Both the position numbers and the translations under genes were made by a program. The notes under the pieces are model-generated. The model was not told the DNA's origin. It saw nothing but the letters and a program-made list of their open reading frames with translations, and made no database searches. Source: Photorhabdus asymbiotica (lineage in GTDB: Bacteria > Pseudomonadota > Gammaproteobacteria > Enterobacterales > Enterobacteriaceae). Taken from it: 64,000 bases of DNA. Shown in pieces: positions 9,901 through 17,933 of this stretch. The DNA is taken from NCBI RefSeq assembly GCF_003634575.1, contig NZ_RBLJ01000001.1, positions 1,364,001-1,428,000 on the forward strand, given 5' to 3'. Position 1 is the stretch's first letter. Every line of letters begins with the position of its first letter.

Positions 9901-10172
9901 TATTCCACATTTATTCATAATTTACATTCGTTAATATACGTAATATTTTATATAACACGCTAATAGACATCTATTATTTTGTACTCTACTATGTTGGTAC
10001 TAAAAAATAACAAAACATGACAAGAAACATTTGACCAGGTAATAAATTATAAAGCAAAGATACATTCACCTGTCGAAACTATATTAAGGCTATTAATTAA
10101 TAACCTTTCCCAATAGACATAATTGATGCAAGGCAGTAAACGTAACTATTCTTAAACCAAAGTACCCGGAGT
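9901..10172. other. AT-rich gap before aldehyde dehydrogenase
   Basis: Together with the hairpin just before it this makes a gap of about 310 bp. It should hold the aldehyde dehydrogenase promoter. No gene or clear site was recognised. Confidence 0.5.
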
Positions 10173-11663
10173 ATGTTAATGAAACGATTACATGATATTG
10201 CTGAAGAGATGTTACCCGTTAAATCCTACAAAATGCTTATCGGTGGACAATGGGTAGATAGTGTATCCAAAGAAACAACCAAAAGTTATAACCCGACGAC
10301 GGGAGAATTACTGACTGAATATGCATCTGGTAATGCCAAAGATGTTGATCTTGCTGTCAGTGCCGCGAAAAAAGCCTTCTCTGTATGGAGTCAAACCTCC
10401 CCAATAGAAAGACAATCAGCTTTGCTGAAAATTGCTGACTTACTGGAAGCAGAACTAGAACGTTTTGCCATGCTTGAATCACTGGATAACGGTAAACCAT
10501 TACATGAATCCCGGGATATGGATCTGCCCGCCAGCATTGACCAGTTCCGCTACTTTGCGGGAGTGATCCGTGCCCATTCCGATGAAGCTTCAGTTCTAGA
10601 TACCAATACACTTAGCTTGGTGATCCGTGAGCCTATTGGTGTTGTCGGACAAGTAATTCCCTGGAATTTCCCGCTACTGATGGCGGCATGGAAACTGGCT
10701 CCTGCTCTCGCAGCAGGTAACACGATTGTTATCAATCCTGCAACATTGACACCAATCACACTGCTTGAATTAGGTCGGATATTGAATCAAGTCCTGCCAG
10801 CTGGGGTGGTCAACATTGTTACAGGTCGTGGTGCAGTAGTAGGTCAAGCGATTCTGGATCATAAAGATGTCGAGAAAGTGGCCTTCACAGGTTCCACCGG
10901 AGTTGGCTATACCGTAGCCGAAGCCGCTGCTAAAAAGCTTATCCCTGCAACACTGGAACTTGGCGGTAAATCGGCCAATATTATCTTCCCTGATGCCAAT
11001 ATGAAGAAAGCAGTAAAATATGCTGCCAAAGCCATTCTGTTGAATCAAGGGCAGGCATGTGAATCAGGTTCGCGGTTATTCCTGCATAAAGATATTCATG
11101 ATGAATTCCTGAAATCCCTGAAAGTAGAATTTGAATCTGTCCGGGTTGGTGATCCATTGGAAAAAGAAACACAGATGGGAAGCCAAATCAGCCAGGAACA
11201 AATGGAAAAAATTCTCTCATATGTCGATATTGCGAAAAAAGAGGGCGCGACTATCTTGACCGGTGGCAAACGGATTACTGGTGAAGGTTATGATGATGGC
11301 TTCTTTATTCAACCAACCATTATTATCAATGCGACTAATGAAATGCGAGTCGCACGCGAAGAAATCTTTGGCCCTGTATTAACAGTCATTCCATTCAGCA
11401 CAGAAGAAGACGTGATCAACATGGCAAATGATTCTGATTATGGGCTTGGTGGTGCAGTTTGGACACAGGATATCGACCGAGCATTACGTGTTTCCAAAGC
11501 TGTCAGAACTGGCCGCATGTGGATCAATACTTACCATGAACTACCCGCCCATGCACCATTCGGCGGTTACAAAAAATCTGGCCTTGGAAGAGAAACACAC
11601 AAAATGATGTTAGATGCTTATACTCAGGTCAAAAACATCTACATTAAAACTAGTGAAAAATAA
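10173..11663 (+). CDS. NAD(P)-dependent aldehyde dehydrogenase, AldB-like
   Basis: Soluble aldehyde dehydrogenase (496 aa from 10173, or 494 from ATG 10179, which sits better behind CCGGAG). Motifs in order: PWNFPLLMAAWKLAPALAAGN, the NAD-binding FTGSTGVG, the general-base Glu in LELGGKS, the catalytic Cys296 in NQGQACESGSR, and EEIFGPVL. The C-terminal part around AHAPFGGYKKSGLGRETHKM resembles E. coli AldB, so an acetaldehyde-type substrate is plausible but unproven. It stands alone. Its downstream terminator is split by an insertion sequence. Confidence 0.92.
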   Translation: MLMKRLHDIAEEMLPVKSYKMLIGGQWVDSVSKETTKSYNPTTGELLTEYASGNAKDVDLAVSAAKKAFSVWSQTSPIERQSALLKIADLLEAELERFAMLESLDNGKPLHESRDMDLPASIDQFRYFAGVIRAHSDEASVLDTNTLSLVIREPIGVVGQVIPWNFPLLMAAWKLAPALAAGNTIVINPATLTPITLLELGRILNQVLPAGVVNIVTGRGAVVGQAILDHKDVEKVAFTGSTGVGYTVAEAAAKKLIPATLELGGKSANIIFPDANMKKAVKYAAKAILLNQGQACESGSRLFLHKDIHDEFLKSLKVEFESVRVGDPLEKETQMGSQISQEQMEKILSYVDIAKKEGATILTGGKRITGEGYDDGFFIQPTIIINATNEMRVAREEIFGPVLTVIPFSTEEDVINMANDSDYGLGGAVWTQDIDRALRVSKAVRTGRMWINTYHELPAHAPFGGYKKSGLGRETHKMMLDAYTQVKNIYIKTSEK

Positions 11664-11731
11664 AATTAGTTTCACCTAGTGATTAATAAAGCCTTCCATT
11701 TGAACTGACCCCAGAAAGTTGGACATTTTAG

Positions 11732-12505
11732 TTAAACGGCGTGTAAGGCCTGGTTTCGATATTCTATCGGAGTTAGGCCTTTTAATTTCACCTTGATCCG
11801 TTTTGTATTGTAATATTCAATGTATTCTTCTATTTTTTCAATCAGTTCATCCGCACTTTTAAAGTGCTGCTGGTGATACATTTCTGTTTTGAGTAAGGCA
11901 AAAAAGTTTTCTGCCATCGCATTATCCAAACAGTTCCCTTTCCTCGACATACTTTGTTTAATATCTTTATCAGCAAGTTGCTTTTGATAAGCCCTATGCC
12001 GATATTGCCAACCTTGATCACTGTGAATGAGTGGCTTAGAGTGAGCATCTAGCCCATCTAATGCCCCTTTTAGCATCTCTGTCACTAAAGGCAGACTCGC
12101 CTTTTTCGCCACGTTGTAAGCGATAACTTCTTGATTAAATAAGTCAATAATAGGTGATAGATAGACTTTTTGTTCATTCACTTTAAATTCCGTCACATCC
12201 GTTACCCATTTCTCATTAGGTTTTGTCGCGCGAAAATCTCTTGCCAACCAATTCGGTGCTGTTTTTCCAACTTCCCCACGATAAGAACGATATTTCTTCG
12301 GCCTTACCGTGGATTTTAGGTTTAATTGCCCCATTAATCGTTGGACTGTTTTATGATTGATTTTAAAGCCATTTTTTCTCAATGCTAAATGAATGCGGCG
12401 ATAGCCATAACGACCTTTATGCTCATGATAGATAGTTTTAATCATCTCTATTTCTTGTTCATAAGCACGCGTTTTTTTAAGCGCTTGGCATTGATAGTAA
12501 AACAC
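11732..12505 (-). CDS. IS3-family transposase OrfB (catalytic part)
   Basis: DDE integrase-type transposase, at least 257 aa. The catalytic triad lies in KWVTDVTEF, LIHSDQGWQY and the ENFFALLKTE segment. The coding frame continues upstream of the listed ATG without a stop to the end of orfA (about 12580, residues KALIVLALKKKYPLKHLL...). The active product is therefore the OrfAB fusion made by -1 frameshifting. The N-terminal HTH_21-like segment YGYRRIHLAL is typical. Confidence 0.93.
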   Translation of the reverse strand: MFYYQCQALKKTRAYEQEIEMIKTIYHEHKGRYGYRRIHLALRKNGFKINHKTVQRLMGQLNLKSTVRPKKYRSYRGEVGKTAPNWLARDFRATKPNEKWVTDVTEFKVNEQKVYLSPIIDLFNQEVIAYNVAKKASLPLVTEMLKGALDGLDAHSKPLIHSDQGWQYRHRAYQKQLADKDIKQSMSRKGNCLDNAMAENFFALLKTEMYHQQHFKSADELIEKIEEYIEYYNTKRIKVKLKGLTPIEYRNQALHAV

Positions 12506-12573
12506 GCTTCTTGCAAGATTAATGGCACAAAGTAAGTGCTTTAATGGATATTTCTTTTTAAGAGCTAAAACAA

Positions 12574-13080
12574 TTAACGCTTTTTCTTTGCTAGTGGGCG
12601 TTTCTTCTGTTCCAGCTCTTCTAACTTTTTTAGGACAGCATTTTCTGCACGCAAATAAGCTAATTCTTCTTTAAGTTCCTCAACTGTCATTTTGTCATCA
12701 GACTTCGGCGGGGTTTTAGGTCGGGATTTCATTGGGGGTCTTCCTCGCTGATGACTTTCGAGTCCTTTGATACCGGTTTCATTATACTTATCAAGCCAGA
12801 CTGATAAGGTACCTGGAGTCGTTAAATTGAGAACTGCACTAGTGTGAGTGAGAGACCAATCATGTGTCCACATTAATTTTAAAGCTTGGAATTTTGTTAC
12901 AGCACAAAGAGAGTGAGACGTTGGCAAAAAGGCGTTATCGCCATGAATGGCAACAACTTGAGCCCAGTATCGAATTTGTCGAGAAGAGATTGAATATTCC
13001 GCTGATAGCTTATCCGATGTGTTACCTGCTAGACATCGTTTAGCAATAATGATTTTTAGTTCACGACTATATTTAGACAT
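12574..13080 (-). CDS. IS3-family OrfA (DNA-binding helix-turn-helix protein)
   Basis: 168-aa protein with two helix-turn-helix segments, as in IS150-type OrfA, and a C-terminal leucine-rich coiled coil (VEELKEELAYLRAENAVLKKL) for oligomerisation. It ends at AAGAAAAAGCGTTAA. An A_AAG-type slip at this A-rich site moves ribosomes into the orfB frame, where an uninterrupted reading continues. Confidence 0.92.
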   Translation of the reverse strand: MSKYSRELKIIIAKRCLAGNTSDKLSAEYSISSRQIRYWAQVVAIHGDNAFLPTSHSLCAVTKFQALKLMWTHDWSLTHTSAVLNLTTPGTLSVWLDKYNETGIKGLESHQRGRPPMKSRPKTPPKSDDKMTVEELKEELAYLRAENAVLKKLEELEQKKRPLAKKKR

Positions 13081-13145
13081 AAAAAAACCCCCAGTAAGTG
13101 GTTGTCCAACTATTGGGGGTCACTTCACATTCGGAAGGCTTTTAT

Positions 13146-14513
13146 TCAATTCTTTTCTCTAATATCAATACCATTCGAATTTACATCTTTAATGTGTTCT
13201 TTTGTCAGCCGGTAAACAACCGGGCTCAATAATGCCAATGCAATCAGATTTGGTATCGCCATCATTGCATTTAATGTATCGGCCAGTAACCAAACAAAAT
13301 CCAACGACTGAGTAGCACCTACCATCAAAGCGACAATCCAGACCACACGGAAAGGGGTAATTGCTTTTTGCCCAAACAAATACTGAATACATTTTTCGCC
13401 ATAGAAACTCCAGCCAAGAATAGTGGTAAAAGCAAATATTACCAACGCCCCCGCAACGATATAGTTACCGCCAGGAATCGCCGCAGAGAAAGAAGTCGCT
13501 GTCAGTGTCGCACCAGTCTGACCGTTCAACCAACCGCCAGTAATCACGATAGTTAATCCAGTGATGGAACAAACAATAATGGTGTCGATAAAGGTACCGA
13601 GCATCGCTATCAATCCCTGACGAACCGGATTTTGCGTCTTTGCTGTGGCATGAGCAATTGGTGCACTTCCCAGTCCCGCTTCATTAGAAAAAATTCCGCG
13701 GGCCACACCAAAACGAATTGCTGCCCATACTGCTGCACCAGCAAAACCACCTTGAGCCGCAACGGGTGTAAATGCAGATTTAACAATCAGGATAAATGCA
13801 GCGGGAATTTCATTGAAATTTACTCCCAAAACAACAATCCCAGCAACCAAGTAGGCAACCGTCATAAATGGCACTAACTTACCTGCCACATCAGCAATAC
13901 GTTTAATACCACCAATAAGTACTGCACCAACCAGAAACGCCAGTATTATGGCAGTTACCATCGTCGGAACACCGAAATTACTTTGCAGCACATCAGCAAC
14001 AGAATTCGCTTGTACGGTATTACCAATACCGAAGCAAGCAAGGCTACCAAATATCGCAAATAACGTTCCCAGCCAGATCCATTTTTCACCCAAACCGTTT
14101 TTTATGTAATACATAGGGCCACCAACATAGTGACCATTTTTGTCAACCTCACGGAAACGAACTGCCAGTACTGCCTCTGAGTACTTAGTCGCCATTCCGA
14201 CTAATGCAGTGATCCACATCCAGAACAACGCACCCGGTCCACCCAATACAACTGCGGTAGCAACACCAGCTATATTACCCGTGCCGATGGTGGCAGAAAG
14301 CGCAGTCATCAGTGCATTAAACGGCGATATTTGCCCTTCTCCTCGCTGATGATTACGCTCAAACAGTAACTTAAAACCTGTTCCCAATTTACGTATGGGC
14401 AGAAAAGAGAGGCGGATCTGCATAAAGATACCAACTCCCAGAAGACCAACCAGCATTGGTACTCCCAACACTACCCCATTAATAGCACCCAGCCATTCTG
14501 TGATTAATTCCAT
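13146..14513 (-). CDS. Alanine or glycine:cation symporter (AGCS family)
   Basis: Inner-membrane amino-acid:Na+ symporter of 455 aa from the ATG at 14513 (AGGAAATAT upstream). The longer frame to 14549 lacks a ribosome site. About ten hydrophobic helices are visible. Family signatures include SATIGTGNIAGVATAVVLGGPGALFW and FSNEAGLGSAPIAHA. E. coli YaaJ and DagA-type proteins are relatives. Its downstream terminator was interrupted by the IS. A CRP-like site lies about 118 bp upstream. Confidence 0.92.
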   Translation of the reverse strand: MELITEWLGAINGVVLGVPMLVGLLGVGIFMQIRLSFLPIRKLGTGFKLLFERNHQRGEGQISPFNALMTALSATIGTGNIAGVATAVVLGGPGALFWMWITALVGMATKYSEAVLAVRFREVDKNGHYVGGPMYYIKNGLGEKWIWLGTLFAIFGSLACFGIGNTVQANSVADVLQSNFGVPTMVTAIILAFLVGAVLIGGIKRIADVAGKLVPFMTVAYLVAGIVVLGVNFNEIPAAFILIVKSAFTPVAAQGGFAGAAVWAAIRFGVARGIFSNEAGLGSAPIAHATAKTQNPVRQGLIAMLGTFIDTIIVCSITGLTIVITGGWLNGQTGATLTATSFSAAIPGGNYIVAGALVIFAFTTILGWSFYGEKCIQYLFGQKAITPFRVVWIVALMVGATQSLDFVWLLADTLNAMMAIPNLIALALLSPVVYRLTKEHIKDVNSNGIDIREKN

Positions 14514-15114
14514 ATATTTCCTCGATATTTCGCAACAAAACAACAACATATATGAAGCAATTTAAATAAAGAATATTTACAGAAAATATGCGAGAAAAAA
14601 TTTCGTAAAAATGTAAAAAGATTTAATACTTGTGAGTGATATCACTCAATACAATTTTAAGATAGGGTACTTAAAATTTGTTATCCCAAACTCATCACAA
14701 AATATCTGCGCCTAATCTACCTTTTTACATACAAATAATTTGCTGATAGCATTAACATTTTCAACTAATTGAAATAAAAAGCTATTCTTCATACTTAATT
14801 TTTTGTTCATTAATGCTCTTCTTAAAAAGAATGACTTATTGGATAACTAATAACCAAATAGAAATTATCAACAATTTTTCTGAAAGCCTATTCCTCGCTC
14901 TAACTATCATTTTTTTCTTGAACCAGCCCTTATCCAAAACAGATTCCATTACTCCAATCTGGGGAACAATAAAAATATATTTAATATTCTTTCATAATCA
15001 TAAAATTACCAAATCTTTCTCGAACCGCTTCACAATAATTAAACAACCCCATTGTATTATTGTTCTGTTCAACTCATTTTGTCAGCTCAAGTTAACGAGT
15101 GGGCAAAGGATCAC
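14514..15114. other. Divergent promoter region, no gene
   Basis: This 601-bp AT-rich gap separates the symporter and the FGGY kinase. An open frame across 14813-15121 has no homology that I recognise and no good start. A CRP-like palindrome is annotated separately. Confidence 0.55.
14631..14646. promoter_or_regulatory. Candidate CRP-cAMP site
   Basis: TGTGAGTGATATCACT fits TGTGA-N6-TCACA with a single mismatch. It lies within a longer palindrome in the intergenic region of two divergent catabolic or transport genes. Confidence 0.5.
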
Positions 15115-16707
15115 ATGGTAGAACAACAATATTTCATTGGTGTTGATGTTGGCTCAGCTAGTGTCCGTACCGCGGTTTTTGACCAACACGGTAAACGACA
15201 TGCATTCTCTGTGCGCCCTATCCAACAATTTCATCCAAACGCTGGTTTTGTTGAACAATCCTCGACAAATATCTGGGAACAAGTGTGTATCACCGTCCAA
15301 GAAGCTGTCACATTGGCGAATATCAATCCGATTGATGTTAAATCAATCGGCTTCGATGCCACCTGCTCACTCGTCGCGGTGGCAGCTAAAGGCCAATCTC
15401 TTTCTGTTGCTGAAAATGGCAATCCTGAACACGATATCATCATGTGGATGGATCACCGCGCGATCGAAGAAACCACCACTATAAATCTGACCAATGATCC
15501 GGCACTATGCTATGTAGGTGGCCAAATCAGCCCTGAAATGGAGCTACCAAAAATCTTATGGCTAAAAAACCACTTCCCTCAACGTTACCAAGATGCATGG
15601 CGTTTCTTTGACTTAGCTGATTTTCTGGTATGGAAAGCAACTACAGCTGATGTAGCCAGTATCTGTACTCTCACCTGCAAATGGAATTACCTGGCTCATC
15701 AAAAACAATTCAGCGAACAGCTACTTTATGATGTGGGCTTAGAAAATTTAGCAGACAAAGTTCCAACGACCATTCTCGAACTTGGCGAACCAGCCGGTCA
15801 TCTAACCACTGAAGTAGCTAAAAACTTTGGACTACATACAGGGGTTGTAGTCGCCGGTGGTATTATTGACGCTCATGCAGGCGGGCTAGCATTAGCTGGA
15901 GCATGTCCAGAAGGCAGTCTGGTCATCATCAGTGGTACTTCAAACTGCCATATGATCGTCAGCCCCTATCCTGTTATCGTTCCAGGGATTTGGGGGCCTT
16001 ATTTCGGCGCTATGCTACCCGGTTACTGGCTCAACGAAGGCGGGCAAAGTGCAACTGGCTCATTAGTTGAATGGACAATTCGTCAACATGATAGCTGGCT
16101 GGAGTTAGCAGCTGAAGCTAAAGCATCTGATCGTGATTACTACCTACTACTAAATGAAGCTGTTGCCCGATTAGAGCAACGAGAAAAATATCCAACTGCA
16201 CAACTTCACATTTTAAGTGACCATTACGGTAACCGTTCACCAAGGGCAAACCCCAATGCGAAGGGGATGGAAAGTGGGTTAACACTGGAAACAGGCCGTG
16301 ATGCTTTGGCTCGCCATTACCTGGCAACCTTACAATCTATCGCCTATGGTACCCGCCATATTATTGATGCGTTAGCAGAATCCGGACATCAGATAAACAG
16401 ACTAACTATGTGTGGTGGCGCAACTAAAAATCCATTATGGCTGCGCGAATATGCCAATGCCACCGGGCGAGAAATTCATCTTCCCCAAGAGCAGGATGCC
16501 GTCAATCTTGGTGCTGCTCTGCTCGGTGCAGTTGCCTGTGGTTCTTTTCAAAACCTTACACAAGCAGCAAAATTGATGGTACATAGCGGCAACATCATCA
16601 AACCGGAAAAAGAGACATTTTTATTTCATCAGGCTAAATATCAGGTATATCTACAAATGTACCAAGACCAGCAGAAATATAACGAAATTATGCAAACCTG
16701 CTATTAG
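15115..16707 (+). CDS. FGGY-family carbohydrate kinase, probable ribulokinase type
   Basis: Cytoplasmic sugar kinase of 530 aa from the ATG at 15115, which follows AAAGGATCAC. A frame extending to 15052 lacks support. The N-terminal ATP-binding fold starts FIGVDVGSASVRTAVFD. The second FGGY domain carries ISGTSNCHM and the signature CGGATKNPLWLREYANATG. Length and the GIWGPYFGAMLPGYWLNEGGQSATG stretch fit the D-ribulokinase/FGGY branch rather than glycerol kinase. No pathway genes are adjacent, so the substrate is inferred. Confidence 0.85.
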   Translation: MVEQQYFIGVDVGSASVRTAVFDQHGKRHAFSVRPIQQFHPNAGFVEQSSTNIWEQVCITVQEAVTLANINPIDVKSIGFDATCSLVAVAAKGQSLSVAENGNPEHDIIMWMDHRAIEETTTINLTNDPALCYVGGQISPEMELPKILWLKNHFPQRYQDAWRFFDLADFLVWKATTADVASICTLTCKWNYLAHQKQFSEQLLYDVGLENLADKVPTTILELGEPAGHLTTEVAKNFGLHTGVVVAGGIIDAHAGGLALAGACPEGSLVIISGTSNCHMIVSPYPVIVPGIWGPYFGAMLPGYWLNEGGQSATGSLVEWTIRQHDSWLELAAEAKASDRDYYLLLNEAVARLEQREKYPTAQLHILSDHYGNRSPRANPNAKGMESGLTLETGRDALARHYLATLQSIAYGTRHIIDALAESGHQINRLTMCGGATKNPLWLREYANATGREIHLPQEQDAVNLGAALLGAVACGSFQNLTQAAKLMVHSGNIIKPEKETFLFHQAKYQVYLQMYQDQQKYNEIMQTCY

Positions 16708-16839
16708 CTTTTAATAATAAAAGCTAGAATATCAATAGGATAGAACATATATCCCAAATTACAACTCAGAAAATAAACCAATAACCAATTGAGTCGCTTG
16801 ACGCTGTCAACATAGAATTAATAGCTCATCTAAAATATT

Positions 16840-17697
16840 TTAATGCTTTTTGGCAATAAGCGTAGCAAAATTTAATTTTATTCTGTTGCCATGTTCATCC
16901 GTTTTATGAAGATACCCTGGATTTTCATTATATTTAATAATTTCCCAGTCAGAATAATAATTTCTCAATTCCCCCGGTTCCAGAAAACACTTAAATGGCA
17001 GTAATGAATATGGTGCAGAATCTGTTTTAATCGGACACACAATCAGATTAATACCACTTTCATTCGTTTGTTTCTGCATATTGAGAATAATATCAGCAAT
17101 TTTTTCCCGTTGTAGGAACATCAGTACCACAGTTGAAATAATCAAATCATATTTTCCTGTAATATTGTGCGAATTGATATCATAAACAGTAGTACGGATG
17201 TTTTTCAGCTGTTCTTTCTCTTTAATAAAATTAATTGTATCAATATGCTGTTGGCTAATATCCATCGCCATAACATCATAACCCTTTTTTGCCAGATAGA
17301 AAGTATTTCGACCACGACCCGATCCCAGATCTAATGTCCTACAAGGAGAAATAATATCTACCAAGTATCTAATTTCAGAATGAGGCAGCGACAGGTTATT
17401 TTGTTTATAAAACAGATATTGCGATTCACATAAAAAAGAGAGCTGACATTTAATATCATCACTCACCCATTTAATTTTATGCCAAACTTGTGGCTGAATG
17501 ACTGGAGGCTGCTTTTGCACATTAAAGTATGAGATTTCTTCTTGTTGATCATTGAAAATCACAAATTCCAGTTCACCTTCAAAGATTTCAAGACAAGCAT
17601 AAGTACCTTCTTTGGTGTTGTGTCTTTCAGTAAACATTTCAGGAATCGTGTTTTTTTGCCAGATTGGCATTCGTTTATAGCAAACAAGGTCGCCCAT
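16840..17697 (-). CDS. tehB: TehB-like SAM-dependent methyltransferase
   Basis: 285 aa from the ATG at 17697 (GGGGAAATCTA upstream). The N-terminal roughly 90 residues form the small beta-rich domain found in long TehB proteins (PIWQKNTIPEMFTERHNTKEG). The methyltransferase domain follows with SAM motif I TLDLGSGRGRNTFYLAKKG, an acidic residue in VMAMDIS, and DLIISTVVLMFL. Long-form TehB confers tellurite resistance in Haemophilus-type relatives by SAM-dependent detoxification. No tehA neighbours it. Confidence 0.85.
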   Translation of the reverse strand: MGDLVCYKRMPIWQKNTIPEMFTERHNTKEGTYACLEIFEGELEFVIFNDQQEEISYFNVQKQPPVIQPQVWHKIKWVSDDIKCQLSFLCESQYLFYKQNNLSLPHSEIRYLVDIISPCRTLDLGSGRGRNTFYLAKKGYDVMAMDISQQHIDTINFIKEKEQLKNIRTTVYDINSHNITGKYDLIISTVVLMFLQREKIADIILNMQKQTNESGINLIVCPIKTDSAPYSLLPFKCFLEPGELRNYYSDWEIIKYNENPGYLHKTDEHGNRIKLNFATLIAKKH

Positions 17698-17890
17698 TAG
17701 ATTTCCCCAGAAATAAGTTACATAACAAATGCATCTTATAGTTACAATCTGCAACTGTAAAGGTATAAAGCAACAACAGGAAAAGTTCTGTTGGTTCAGC
17801 CTTCAAAATAAAAGGAAAAATGGTCAATTTTCCTTTTACTTGAGCAAACTAACTGCTGTCAGAAAGTAGAAAGGAACAAGATTTCATTGA

Positions 17891-17927
17891 TAAAATTTCT
17901 CCGACCTGCAACTGGAGGCCGGAGAAA
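17891..17927 (-). terminator. Terminator after wzc
   Basis: TTTCTCCG and CCT (17896-17907) pair with AGG and CGGAGAAA (17916-17927) around a short loop. On the minus strand the stem is followed by TTTTA. It lies just below the wzc stop. Confidence 0.7.
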
Positions 17928-17933
17928 AACAGA

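Larger units (their letters stand above)
11701..13127 (-). mobile_element. IS3-family insertion sequence, IS150-type (1427 bp)
   Basis: Terminal inverted repeats run TGAACTGACCCCAGAAAGTT at 11701 and, on the other strand, TGAAGTGACCCCCAATAGTT ending at 13127; both continue with GGACA. The ends are TG...CA. A 4-bp direct repeat CATT flanks it at 11697-11700 and 13128-13131. Two overlapping frames, orfA and orfB, are joined by a -1 frameshift. The element looks intact. The specific IS name cannot be given from sequence alone. Confidence 0.95.
11687..13144. terminator. Bidirectional terminator split by the IS element
   Basis: Left half AAAGCCTTC plus CATT ends at 11700 and right half CATTCGGAAGGCTTTT starts at 13128. 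Without the IS and one CATT copy they rejoin as AGCCTTCC-ATTC-GGAAGGCT followed by T-rich sequence on either strand. It would have served both the aldehyde dehydrogenase and the convergent alanine symporter gene. Confidence 0.85.

Noticed and set aside
14813-15121. 102-codon plus-strand frame before the FGGY kinase
   Set aside because: It overlaps the kinase start, shows no family resemblance and sits in the expected promoter region.
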